A stretch of 64,000 bases of DNA from Eucalyptus grandis (taxonomy: Eukaryota > Streptophyta > Magnoliopsida > Myrtales > Myrtaceae): NCBI RefSeq assembly GCF_016545825.1, contig NC_052618.1, positions 3,339,398 through 3,403,397 on the forward strand, written 5' to 3'. The notes beneath the pieces were generated by a model that saw nothing but the letters and a program-made list of their open reading frames with translations, was not told where the DNA came from and searched no databases. Below, one piece after another: positions 10,416-21,424 of the stretch; the first letter of the stretch is position 1; each line of letters opens with the position of its first letter. A program made the translations under genes and the position numbers.

Positions 10416-13400
10416 TTACTTCCAAACCCTAACTTAAACCCTAGCCTCTCCCCCATACAATAATGGTGCAATCAGTTTTCCCTATTCCTTTTGGGTAAGC
10501 TTTACCTTTCATCTTCTTCTACTTTATCCTAATCTTAAAGAACAAACCACCCCACCACTACCCCATACTTCTTATCATTCACCACTGCCATCAAAAGGGC
10601 GTACAAATTACAATGCTCCCTCTCCATTTAAAACTATACAAATATGGAAATGAAGAAATTCCCAACTAGTTCATAGATAGCAATCTCCCATTGTCCATTT
10701 TTTTGGAGCTCTTCCACGCAGCACCTTTTGGATATTTATGGTTGTCCTATGGTAAACGCTTTCCTCGTCTCTCCTGTAGGCAAGAAACTAAGGTTAATAC
10801 AATGAGACCTTTGGAGTTGTCAGGTGAGCATGGGGCAACTTTATTTTTTTAGTTTTATCTTCTACTTATAATTGTTCTTCTGTTTTTTCCACTCAAAATT
10901 GAAAAAATAGTCAAGAATTTGTGATCTTCCAAGTTTTCAAAAATCAAGAAAATTAGTATAATATTGAATAATACTTTGGTGGTAATAATTATCGATGGCA
11001 ATGATGTGACATGTGAAGAAGTAATCCCTAAAAAAAAAGAAAATGCCCAATGAAGATACAGGTAAAGAAAAGGCAATTACTACTATGAAGAAAAGGCAAA
11101 AAGCTGCAAAACCTATTGATTGGGATCCGCGTAGTCAAACGAATAATAAAAAATGGAAGCTCTCAGAGATTCCCATTGGGTAAAAAAAAGGCACAGTTGG
11201 GAACTCGTTGCTACTGTAGAGATAAAGTCTTGCTCATATTAGCCCTACCTAGTCACCCTCTCTTGCCCACTACGTGAACCTCTACCTACTCCCTCTCTCT
11301 TTTGCATCACCCTCGCTCACTCTCACTCACTTTGTCCATTTCCCTCACTCTCGCTCCTCTCGTGCCACCCTTCGATGATTTGGTGAGTCTATTTATTTTT
11401 ATTTTTTACTACTTGTAAATTTTGTTTTCATTTTAAATGTTGTTGTTAGATATAGATTTGGCGAGGTGAAGTACAGGGGGAAGAGAGTTTTTTCATTTGG
11501 GTCATTACAAGGAGGAAGAAGACAGAAAAATTGTAGTCATAGGCTAAAGGAAAAACATATGACAAAAAATATGGAAAAGTTAGTAAGAATTAGGGAGTGT
11601 TTAGTAAGATTCTATTCCCAAGAACAATTTTTTATTAGAAATGATTTTTTTTTTGTTTCTGTTCTCTGGAACAATTTTTGAATATAAGAATGTGCTTGGT
11701 AACTACGTAAAATTTACATTCCCGAGATAGAAATGCGTTTAGTAAAATTGTATAATTTTGTTGTTTCTTTTAATATTTTTAATATTTTATTATATTTTTC
11801 ATTTTTTTCTTCTTTTTTTCTCTTCTTTTTCTTTTCTCTCCTTCTTCCTCCTTTGTGGCTGGTCACCGGCCATGACGATCGTCGACAATCGGCTTGGCGA
11901 GGTCCCGACGAGCTTGCCAAAGCCTCGCTAGGCTAGGGTGAGGGCCGGCGAGCTTGCCAAAGCCTCACCTGGCCATCGCAAGGCTTGACCTCGCCCAAGC
12001 GACTTGAGGTCAGATTCACTAGGCCACTGTTGGGTGACGCTAACTTGGTAGTGGCTTGGCGAGGTTGAGAGAAGGAAAGGAAAGAAAAGAAGAGGAAAAA
12101 AAATTTGTTCTTGGGAACAAGAAGCTACGTTTTTCTACTTCTTGTTTATGTTTCAAATTTATTCCTAGGAACAAAAATTTTACCAAACACGTTTCTATTC
12201 TTTTTTTCCGTTCCTTGGAACAAATGAACATAAATAATTGTTTCGGATAACATAAATTATTTTTACCAAACAGAGCCTTAGTGGCTAGGAGTAATGGCCC
12301 AACTAAATTGGCCTTGGTCTGAATAGATTATGAGCTTGGCCTTTGAAAACAACCTCCAATAAGATAATATTAAAGTAGACTTCATGGGTTGTGTTCGTAT
12401 GAAATGCAATGGCAAAAAGAATATCACAATCATAGTCCTGTTGGAGATTGTTCTATAGTTCATGGTGCCATCAAAATAGACTATTTTGATCAACCTGGTT
12501 TTTCCACCATAACAAACAATGCAAAGTTTTAGGATAGTAGCATTAGGTTCTAAATCTTGTTTCAAATGAATATGATAAGTTACTTAACAAAACATAAGTG
12601 GGTATCACAAAAAGTTATAAATGCAATCATCAAATAGGAGTCCAATGCATCACTCTGCTAATCAATTTTGCAACTCCTTAAAATTGACTTTAATTAACAA
12701 CCACTTATGAGTGAGAGAACTTATGCAAGCTATATAATGAATGAATATAATTTTTAATTAAATGATATATTGATTGTTTACAATTTTTTTGTTAATAACA
12801 ATGATTGTTGGGAAAGAAAGAGACAACGAAAAAAGACAGAAAAAGAAAGAAAGAAATAAGTAAAAGGGTTTCTAAAGGTTTTTATTTAAAAAAATCAGAA
12901 ATTTTCAGAAAAAAATTAAAATTAGTTTTTGAGTAGTTTTCTTTTAAAGGGCAAAGAAAAAATCCTTAAAAAATTAAGTCAATTGAATAAGTCTTTAGGA
13001 TTTCCCCATCGATTTTTTTGGATGCCTTTTTTCTCCTTTTAAGAGACAATGGTAGGTAATATTAGAAGATAATAAAAATAAAATAATAAAAAATTTAAAA
13101 ACTCAAAAAATTCATGAAAAATTTAGAAAATTTCTATAAAAATTGAGATTTTTTTTTTTTTGAATTTTTTGGATCCCTTTTTCTATCTTCTTAGAGATTA
13201 TGCCAGGTAATATTAAAAGATAATAAATAATAAAAATTAAAAAATAAAGAATCAGAAAATTCATAAAAATCAATAATCTTTAAAAAAAACTGAAAAATTA
13301 GCTTTTCAAGTAGTTTTCTATTAAAGAGTTAAAAAAAAATCCTTAAAACATTGAAAACCTATTGAATAAGCCTTTAGGGTTATATAATTGGATTTTTTTT

Positions 13401-13740
13401 TGGAAGCTTTTTCCCTTTTTAGAGACAATGCTAAGTAATAGTTAAAGATAATAAATAATAGAAAAAATAATAAAATTTTAAATTTTAGAAAGTTAATAAA
13501 AAAATTCAGAAAAATGAGAAATCATTGGAGAAAACTCAAAAATTAGCTTTTGAAGAGCTTTCTTTTAAAGAGTAAAGAAAATCCTTAAAAATCGAAACCC
13601 CATTGAATAAGCCTTTAGGCTTTACCATAGGATGTTTTTGGATGCTTTTTTTTTTTTTAGAGACAATGCTAGATAATATTAAAAGATAAAAAATAATATA
13701 AAAATAATAAAAAATTTAAAAATTCAAAAATCTCACAATA
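10416..13740. repeat. AT-rich macro-repeat, copy 3
   Basis: Third copy with the same order of landmarks. It is longer because of a 685 bp DNA transposon at 11593-12277 and a longer minisatellite stretch (12840-13740, with AAGCCTTTAGG boxes near 13370 and 13613). With the transposon removed, AGAATTAG joins directly to GTGGCTAGGAG, as in copy 1 at about 3685. No gene is visible. Confidence 0.7.
11593..12277. mobile_element. Harbinger-like non-autonomous DNA element (MITE)
   Basis: A TTA trinucleotide flanks both sides (11590-11592 and 12278-12280). The left end GGGAGTGTTTAGTAAGATT and the inverted right end GGCTCTGTTTGGTAAAAAT are imperfect terminal inverted repeats of the G-rich TGTTTGGT type found in PIF/Harbinger elements, which duplicate TTA/TAA. 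The macro-repeat copies without it show the empty site. The interior has a CT-rich arm, a GC-rich core with GGCGAGGTC and GCTTGCC motifs, and a GA-rich arm. There is no transposase, and the short open frames inside are compositional. Confidence 0.8.
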
Positions 13741-15577
13741 TTCTTGAGATCAAGAGAAAAAAAGCTATATTATGATTGAGGAAAATGAAGAAAATCTTGT
13801 TCCCACTTTTGGCAATTGAAGGAAAACCTGTTGAAAATCGACTCTCGAAAGAGATGAGTATCTCATCTCAAAAAAAAAAAAAAAAATTGAAAAAGAGACG
13901 AAATGAACAAATTCTCAAGCACCTACATTCAAAAGTTTTTGTACGCCGCACGAAGGAATGCGAATGAAATAGGCTCTCCTCCCGCTGCCTGGTTTGTACC
14001 ACCTCGGCTATAATCGAACAAAGCTTTTCTTCGGCCGTCCGGAGTACTACTTGTGCGTTCAGGTCAAGAGAACCGACCCGACCCTATTGGATCGAGTTGG
14101 TTTGAAAATAGGGCTAACTTTAAGGCTTATTCGAAATTAACTAAATAAGCCCATGAAGATATCCTCAATAAATTTTAAAGCCCACTGCCAAGCTCAATCC
14201 GGACCCCCTAAGGTAGACACCCCAATTGATCAGAACTGATTTGTATCCAAGCCCAAGACAATCAATTTAGCCCAGAATCTAAATTAAAAAATCTAAGCCC
14301 AAAGTTAAGTAATAACCTAACTAAGCCCATTTCCTTGCCATTCTTTCTTCCATGCGATTTCCTCAATCTGCCATCCCCCCTTTCCAGCAAACACAAGAAC
14401 CCAAAAGCTAATGCAATATCCAAAGATGATTTACACGAATCAAAGGGAATATTACCTTAACAAAAGTCGTTGCTGGAATCATGAAATGCAGAGCACCAGA
14501 ATACAACAATGAGGTAACACTCAGGGCACTGAAAGAGGCAGAATAAACGGATCAAAGGCTCCCGTAGGGATTTAAGCATGCTGTTAAGGATTCAATGGAC
14601 AGGTTTTAGGAAGGTTCTTCTTAAATACTCTTGGGACTTCATTGAGATATTTTGACATGAGAACAAGGACTAATTTCAAACACGATTTTGAGCCAACAGC
14701 AATACATAGTCCAATACATAGTCCACAAGCACTCGAAGCAAACTCAGATTCAGATTATTTGTGTTCAATCATATTGAACGCAGAGCAAAAAGTCCTGGTC
14801 TCGGCTGAACCGAGGCCAGGTGTAAGAAACCATCAAACAGAAAGAGGGAAGCGCCGGCTTGGTCGCCAAAGGTGGCCCTACCCGCCTCGAGGCAGTGAAC
14901 AGAGGGTGAGATTAGAAAGATCGGTTTTGTGATTCTTAGGGGTATTAATACAATTTAATAGAAACTAACGGAGAGTAAATTTATCACAAATATATCATGT
15001 TAGGATTTTTGTTGGTCAAAAAATTAGTTTTGGAAAATTTATGACGGTTAAAAAATTAGTTTGAGATAAATTTGTCATAATGTGCTTGTTTGATAATTTT
15101 TGTGGTGTTAATCCTAAAAATTAGGGATGGAGCCTAACCCTAAATAAAATGTATCATTAACATAATGCGCATTTGCATTTTAGATGTTTGAATTTCTAAG
15201 ATGAATTATGCCTAATCTGAAATAAGGATACACAAGTAGATTTGAAGAGGCGAAATGAAGAAAGAGATTGGCCAGCCAAGAGGAGATTTGACGATATATT
15301 TGACTGGAAATCATGACAAGAGGGCGGAAATTCTAAGATGTTGAAGGAAATTTTTGCACAACAAATATCATTGAAAAATAAGTATTTTCATTCACAGATT
15401 CAACCAAACAACTCATTAATACTTTTTCTTTTTGTATGGCAAATGATTGAAACAAAGTGAGATGACAAGGTCCTCAATCAATGTATTTATTGCAAGAGAA
15501 ATAATTTTACATGTTTCCTACATAAATTTCTGAATCATAACTGATGAATTCATTTCATTAATGAACTACTTCCCTCG
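13741..15577. other. Intergenic, no recognised gene
   Basis: This 1.8 kb holds no protein I recognise. The open frames at 13776-13967 and 14642-14932 lack homology that I can name. Two small adjacent inverted repeats occur at 14763-14779 and 14795-14819. The stretch 14935-15135 is AT-rich with TTAATCCTA-like ends, and could be a decayed MITE, but no target duplication is clear. Confidence 0.4.
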
Positions 15578-15580
15578 AGC

Positions 15581-15587
15581 TATATAA
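15581..15587 (+). promoter_or_regulatory. TATA box of the prolamin-like gene
   Basis: TATATAA lies 85 bp upstream of the ATG at 15672. The leader between them is CA/CT-rich (ATCAACAATCTCACAC), typical of a plant 5' untranslated region. Placement assumes the usual 25-35 bp from TATA to transcription start. Confidence 0.6.
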
Positions 15588-15671
15588 GTTCTCATCTCTA
15601 GATCAACTGCATCACCAAACAATCAACAATCTCACACAATTTTTTAACCCTCCTATCCTCAAAAGACCATA

Positions 15672-16032
15672 ATGGCAACGGCCAAGAACTTGTTTGCTCT
15701 CATGATCTTGTTGGTCGTCCCTGTTGCATTGCTTCCTAAGGCTACTTTCGCCAAGGTCAGAAACCTTGATTGTGGAAAGGGAATAAGTAAGGATTGCGGG
15801 TGGATTCTATCAAATCATAGTCCTTGCCGACACCTCTACACCCACCAATGAATGTTGTCACGAGCTCTTGAAAGCAGGGAAGAACTGCCACAGCCAATTT
15901 ATGGAGTTGAGCGTCTTGAGCCACAAGCCAATTAAGGGGATGATATCTAATGTCTATAGGAGGAGCAATGAGACATGGAACAACTGCGTTGCGGCTCTCA
16001 GTCCTGTATCCCCTCCCAAGCCTACTCATTGA
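15672..16032 (+). pseudogene. Secreted prolamin-like (ECA1-type) small cysteine-rich protein, frameshifted
   Basis: The ATG at 15672 opens a signal peptide (MATAKNLFALMILLVVPVAL, then LPKATFA). The mature part starts with CGKGISKDC. Read straight through, translation stops at 15849. In the +1 frame the family pattern continues: TPTNECCHELLKAGKNCH, then MISNVYRRSNETWNNCVAAL, with stop TGA at 16030. Conserved CC, CH and WxxC spacing fits the plant prolamin-like domain of small secreted proteins, many of them expressed in egg cells or reproductive tissue. One extra base, probably in the GGG run near 15798-15800, explains the break, with about 120 residues expected if it were absent. It could be a real mutation or an assembly error. 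TATA box, leader and poly(A) signal are all in place, and no intron is needed. Confidence 0.75.
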
Positions 16033-16055
16033 TAGCTATTCCTATTTTATAGTAC

Positions 16056-16061
16056 AATAAA
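16056..16061 (+). promoter_or_regulatory. Poly(A) signal of the prolamin-like gene
   Basis: AATAAA lies 24 bp after the stop codon at 16030-16032, with further T-rich and AAAATAAAAA sequence downstream. The position fits a near-upstream polyadenylation element of a short plant 3' UTR. Confidence 0.5.
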
Positions 16062-16559
16062 TGTGTAAAATAAAAAGATTTTCTATTTTATTTTTTGTGC
16101 CTCTTAAGCCTTATGGTTAACTATCATGGAAGCACACTTGTGGATGAATCAGTGTTTAATGTGCTTATTAAACTTGTAAGTTTTTTTAAAATGATATGCA
16201 AAAAACAATCTGCCCCTAAAGTTGTTACTAGCTTTCGAATCTAAAAATATAGTCCCATACAGAACTATAAAGAACATGTCACTTTAATACTTATGATTTT
16301 AACACAACCTTTTGAAATAAATACCTAAGTGATCAAAAAATTGGTAGAAGGTTTAATAATGATACATTCATCCCTAATAATCACATTAATACGTAGCTAA
16401 AACTGGTCGATCTAGCATACTGTTATATAAAGTTATGTAAAGAGGACTTCCTACTTATAAGGTTTTCTGACAAATTAAATCCGGGATAGTTGTTTATATT
16501 TAACACTCTATCAATGGATACATGTATAAATTAATAATCTTATATAAATCTTACTTTGA
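16062..16559. other. Intergenic, nothing recognised
   Basis: AT-rich DNA between the small secreted-protein gene and a degenerate DNA element. I see no open frame of note, no RNA gene and no clear terminal repeat. Confidence 0.35.
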
Positions 16560-16985
16560 ATCATAAAAAAAATTCAAATCTCGAAATATATTTCTCTTCT
16601 TCTTCCTACTCTAGTCATTAGTGGGCCTCCTCGATAGCTAGCAATCGGCTGGATGGGAGTTGGCAACTTCACCAGCATTTAGGGAGCCTTGCCTAGCCAT
16701 CGATGAGACCTGACCTCATCTGGGTGAGGTTGAGCCTTGCCCACCCTAGGCGAGGTACCTCGCCTAGACCAGGACCAGAAGACCTTGTCGTGGGCCATCG
16801 CCGAGCTTGGCAACCGACTAGGGGAGGAAGAGGAAGAAACAAAAAAGAAGAAAAGAAAAGAGGGAGAAAGAAGAGAAAATGACTTGATTCTAGAATTATC
16901 ATCGATAACAAATAAATAACTTTTTTCTACCTTTTCATTTCGTTCTAGTTTTATTTTTGGGAATAGTGTTCCCTACTAACGTTAG
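16560..16985. mobile_element. Relative of the Harbinger-like MITE, borders uncertain
   Basis: It has the same three-part interior as the 11593-12277 element: a CT-rich arm (CTTCTTCTTCC), a GC-rich core with GCAATCGGCT, GGCGAGGTACC and GCCATCGCCGAGC, and a GA-rich arm (GAAGAAAAGAAAAGAG). The right part reads GGGAATAGTGTTCCC close to a TTA at about 16983. I could not find matching terminal repeats, so the ends are approximate. The two overlapping open frames here are low-complexity. Confidence 0.45.
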
Positions 16986-17149
16986 ACCTGTTTAATGGGT
17001 GGGTCAGGCAGGGTTTGGGTTGGGTCATAAATGGTCCAACTCAAATCAATTCATTTAACCTGTTTACGACCCATTTATCATCGTGCAAAATTTTTGACCC
17101 ATACCCGACTCGACCCATTTAACTAAACCTAAGAAAGCTTATTTCTTAT

Positions 17150-17522
17150 GATTTTTTTAAATGGTATTTCTAAGATAATTTTATGCAATTCAAATTTAAT
17201 GGACAATTTTATAATTTTTTTTAAATTTACTTTTTAAAATTGAAGTTTTAATTATTTTTACCTTTTTTAAAAAATATAAATATTCTTTTTCTCTTTTCCT
17301 TTTCTTCTTCTTTAGCTGGTCACTGGTCATGACGACAGTTGGCAACCGGCCATAGGCGAGCCTCCAACTTGCCCGATCAGTGAGGCTTGGGCCTCGTTTG
17401 ACATTGGCATGGTCTCCACCTTGCCAAATTGGCGAGGTTCGAGACTCGCCGGCGTCAAGCAAGCTCGAGGTGGAAATTTGGCAAGGCCTTTGCCTTGTAG
17501 GATCCGGCCAGCTCAAGCCTCA
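17150..17522. mobile_element. Third relative of the MITE, cut by copia sequence
   Basis: A CT-rich arm (TTTTCTTCTTCTTTAGC) leads into CTGGTCACTGGTCATGACGA, close to the core of the 11.6 kb element (CTGGTCACCGGCCATGACGA), followed by GCAACCGGCC and GGCGAGG motifs. The GA-rich arm is missing, because recognisable copia pol sequence starts at about 17524. The part from 16986 to 17150 has direct repeats of the GGGT(T/C)GGGTCA kind and may be the tail of another small element. Confidence 0.45.
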
Positions 17523-17523
17523 A

Positions 17524-19036
17524 AAAGCTTTGGAAGATAAGATGGAGTCAATGAGGGCAAATCATGTCTAGGACTTGGTTGATCTACCACCCAATCGTAA
17601 GGCCATTGGAAACAAATGGGTCTTCAAGATTAAGCGAAGGGTGGATGGATCCATTGAAAAGTTTAAGGCTTGCATTGTGGCGAAAAGTTATACTCAACAA
17701 GAGGGTATAGACTATGAGGAAACTTTTTCACCAGTTGTAAGGTTTGCCTCAATACGCCTTATTCTAGCCATTGTTGCACATTTGGACCTTGAATTACATC
17801 AAATGGATGTAAAGACAGCATTTCTCAATGGAGAATTAGATGAGGAAATCTATATAAAACAACCAATAGGTTTCATAGCTAAAGGTCAAGAGCATAAAGT
17901 TTGTAAGCTTCATCGCTCAATATATGGCCTTAAGCAATCATCTAGACAATGGTATCTTCGTTTTCATCGAGCAATAATAACTTTTGGTTTCATGATGATC
18001 GAAGAAGATCACTGTGTATATGTCAAGCGGTCCAAAGATAAATTTGTAATTTTATCACTTTATGTGGACGATATTCTGTTGGCTGGAAATGACAAGGTTT
18101 TGGTTATCACCATAAAAGAATGGTTGTCCTCCAATTTTGAGATGAAGGACGTGGGAGAAGCTGCTTATATATTAGGAGTTAAGATCGAAAGAGATCGATC
18201 AAGGAAACTCCTTACTTTATCACAAGAGTCTTATATTATGAAGATTCTTGAGCGTTTCAAGATGCATCATTGTAATCCCATTGATAACCCTATCATGCAA
18301 GGTGAAGGCCTAAGTACTAAGATGTGTCCTAAGACTCCAGAAGAAATCAAAGTGATGGAAACTGTTCCTTACACTAGTGCAGTCGGAAGTTTGATGTATG
18401 CTATGATGTGTACTCGACCCGACATATATTATGCCATGGGATTGGTGAGCTGATATCAATCAAATCCTGGTCAAGCACACTAGAAAGCAGTGAAGAGGAT
18501 CCTGAGATACTTGAAGGGCACTATAGACTATCGACTTTGTTACCAAGGGAATGATTTATGACTATTGGGTTATTCAAATACCGATTGGGGTGGAGATCTG
18601 GATAAGCGTAAATTGACTTCTAGATATGCGTTCTTGCTCAATGGAGGTGCGATCTCTTGGAATAGCAAGAAACAGACATGCACGGCCTTGTCTACGATGG
18701 AGGCAGAATTTATTGCATGTTCTGCCGCAGTGCAAGAAGCAGTATATCTAAAACGTTTCTTGGAAAATTTAGCCACTGTCACCGAAGTTCCAAGACCGGT
18801 GACAGTTTATTGCGATAGTCAAGGAGCCATTGCCTATGTGAAACATCCCAAGTATCATGGAAGGGCAAAGCACATTGACATAAAGAATAATTTCATCAGA
18901 GATATTATAACGTAGAAAGAAGTGATCTTGCAATACATTTCAACCAATAGAATGGTTGCTGATCCATTTACGAAGGCTATTCCCATAGACATGTTCTTGA
19001 CCCATAGGATGTCACTAGGATTGCATAGAATGTGAT
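17524..19036 (+). pseudogene. Ty1/copia pol: reverse transcriptase and RNase H, 5'-truncated
   Basis: The RT frame begins KALEDKMESMRANHV, meets a TAG where Trp is expected (17570-17572), and continues with NRKAIGNKWVFKIKRRVDG, FSPVVRFASIRLILAI, HQMDVKTAFLNGELDEEIY, the SIYGLKQSSRQWY motif, the catalytic YVDDILLAGND (about 18061-18093), and YTSAVGSLMYAM. After a stop at about 18451, further stops occur in the linker (about 18480 and 18558). RNase H follows with LGYSNTDWGGDLDKRKLTS, LSTMEAEFIA, CDSQGAIAYVKHPKYHGRAK and the end block VADPFTKAIP. Gag, protease and integrase are absent: the left end is truncated at MITE-like sequence. At least four in-frame stops make it non-functional. Confidence 0.92.
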
Positions 19037-20186
19037 ATCTGTTATTGTAGAGGATCATTAGTTTATGTATTTGTGGACAGATGTATTGTACTTGTTTGTT
19101 TATTAGTGATTTGATGTTTTATCAAAAAGTACAAATCCACTATGAGACTAGCACAAACACACATATATTATTGAAAAGTATGTCAGCAGGCAATGATTGG
19201 CTCACTCACACAAGCAATCGCCTCAAGTGCTGTAGTTAGCACGTTGAGATGAGATGTTATGTACAAATAAATACTGAAGAGCAAGTTTGGTACATAAAAT
19301 ATGTCGCATTGATTGGAGTCAAGATGAGGTCTGTGATTTGTTTATAATAAGACCGAACATGATAGTCCCACAATCATGTATGCCTGAAAGATGCCGGATG
19401 CGAGTACTTAATTGAGCGCTATAGAAAGCGAGCTGATATAGCACTTAGGCTAAATATGAGTACGTGAGAGGCACGTGATTATGTTTAGGCTAAGATCCGT
19501 TTAGTGGATATGGTTAATAAATGACATACACTCTTATAGAAAGATAAATCCACTATAGCATGTAATTCATACTACATGTGCATTATACAACCAATAAGGG
19601 AAGGTGAGTAAAATTATCCCTATTTACTCATCATGTGAGTCCTTGAGGTAATTTATAATTTACCTCAATTTTGTGCCCTATGTTACTTCTGACTATGTTC
19701 TCGAAGTGAAAGATCAATGTTGCTACTTTAGCATGTTACGGGTGGTCATGAATAGATATGGCCTATAGGACGTGTCTAGGAAAGCAGTTGTTCTGAAATT
19801 GAGAGAGACATGAGTGCGAAGGAAGACTATTGTTATTTTACATCTATCGCGTGTATTTACTGATCGACCAATTATATCGCCCTATGTGCTTGCAGATGTA
19901 AATGTAAATACATGGTGTTTTGAGAATAGTTAAGTATAGCCTTTAAGGGATAGGTATACTTGGACTGATGTAACAAAATATGTTTGGGGTACTGTAAGAC
20001 ATCGATTGTTTATATCTTTTCAAGGTTGTAGCCATTATGTTATCCCTAACGGGTGCATAATTTGAGCTCCCAAGTGCAGGTGTACTCACTGGTCGCACGG
20101 CTTATTTGCCAGTATGAATTGTTTTGTAAAATTGATGAATGTTCAATGCCTTATATTTTTGATAAAATGCTATCAAGCCCATCATG
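19037..20186 (+). other. Long non-coding stretch between copia pol and 3' LTR
   Basis: About 1.15 kb separates the pol stop (19034-19036) from the polypurine tract. I recognise no protein frame here. It contains no LTR terminus or target duplication that I can identify, so it looks like an internal 3' untranslated region of the element rather than a later insertion. Confidence 0.4.
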
Positions 20187-20199
20187 TCCAAGTGGGAGA

Positions 20200-20600
20200 T
20201 GTTGTACTTTAGCTAGCTAGCTAGTACGTCCATGATGGGGTGCGATTGGACCGCACCATTTGGACTTGATACGGTACGATGGAAGGACACCATTTGTAGG
20301 GGTGTCATGGAGACATATAAAAGCCTCCCGAACATAACCGTTGGAATGGTTGGCCATTCATTCGCACCAAATTTCCTCTCCATTTCCATCAAAGGAGATC
20401 AAGGCGTTCCATTTCATTTTTGCAAAGAACAATCGGCATTTACGCAGTGGAAATCGGGTGTTTTCCTTGTGATTGCATCCAGACTAACGTGAGGTAGTGT
20501 TGTTCATGATTTATTGGCAATTCAACGTTTGTTCCGGGGCTATTTGCTGTTTGCGCATCGGAATCAGGTAAGTCGTCTTCCGCCGACTTGAATTCCAACA
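20200..20600 (+). mobile_element. Copia 3' LTR (401 bp)
   Basis: The polypurine tract AAGTGGGAGA (20190-20199) directly precedes TGTTGTACTTTAGC, and the LTR closes with AATTCCAACA, so the termini are the inverted pair TGTTG/CAACA. A TATATAAAA-like core promoter sits at 20314-20322, well placed for an LTR promoter. The open frame inside (20232-20492) runs across the promoter and is not a gene. The 5' LTR is lost with the truncated left half of the element. Confidence 0.85.
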
Positions 20601-20862
20601 GACTGGCATCCCATTAGTCAGCAAAATCTAACCAAAATTAGTCGAAAGGATCGAATTGACACTAAATTAAAATTTTTATGACTAAATGGATTAAATTGGC
20701 ACCAATGATAGGTTTATGATTAAATTGACAGTACTATCAAAGCTTTAGGATTTTTTTTTTTGATACTTTTACTTGCATTTTTGTTCTTACATGACAACCT
20801 TCATGTGATAATTTGTTGCTATAGAACTTTTTGGATAAATTTCTCTACTACATTCATATGTG

Positions 20863-21045
20863 AATTCTCTCTTTTGTTTTGTTGTTATCATGGTGGTGCT
20901 CTCTCCCTTATTCTTCACCCTCTTCTTAAATCTCCTTAATGGGTGAAATCTATGAATTCTCTCTTTTGTTTTGTTGTTATCTCATGTTGGTGCTCTCTCC
21001 CTTATTCTTCACCCTCTCCTTAAATCTCTTTAACGGGTGAAATTT
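20863..21045. repeat. Tandem duplication of about 95 bp
   Basis: Two adjacent copies both read GAATTCTCTCTTTTGTTTTG, then TTGTTATC, GGTGCTCTCTCCCTTATTC and a TTAAATCTC end, followed in each by GGGTGAAAT-type sequence (20941 and 21034). They differ by a few substitutions and a 2-bp indel. No coding role is visible. Confidence 0.7.
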
Positions 21046-21424
21046 TCTTTGTTTTGTTCAAATGTTAAAGAGAGAATTTCAATACCTTTAAAAGGATTTT
21101 CTCTTTTAGTTTGTCTTCAATGTCAAGAAATCAACTGAATTTGTCTAGGGGCTTGACTAGCATAGCAAAGCCGTACTTATAATTTTTTTACAGTCTGATG
21201 CCAGCCACAATTTTTTATAAAGGAAAATGGGAGAGTAATTTGATAGGTTTCAAATTCTTTTCACTCTCTATCATTTATTTGGGATTCCAAACACCACTCT
21301 CTAAGACCCAAAATAGTGAAATGAGCACATAACGATTCATTATTTTATGGAAATGGATAGTCTATTGTCAACCATTGATTTTAAAGTTGGAAACTTGGAG
21401 ATTGTCTTGTCCGGTTTCATATTT

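Noticed and set aside
14642..14932. 96-codon open frame
   Set aside because: No recognisable domain, no supporting promoter or codon pattern, and it overlaps inverted repeats.
20232..20492. 86-codon open frame
   Set aside because: It lies inside the copia 3' LTR across the TATA box.
20601..20760. Small MITE with ACTAAATTGGCAC-type repeats
   Set aside because: Sequence resembles decayed short repeats common in plant DNA, but I could not define termini or a target duplication.
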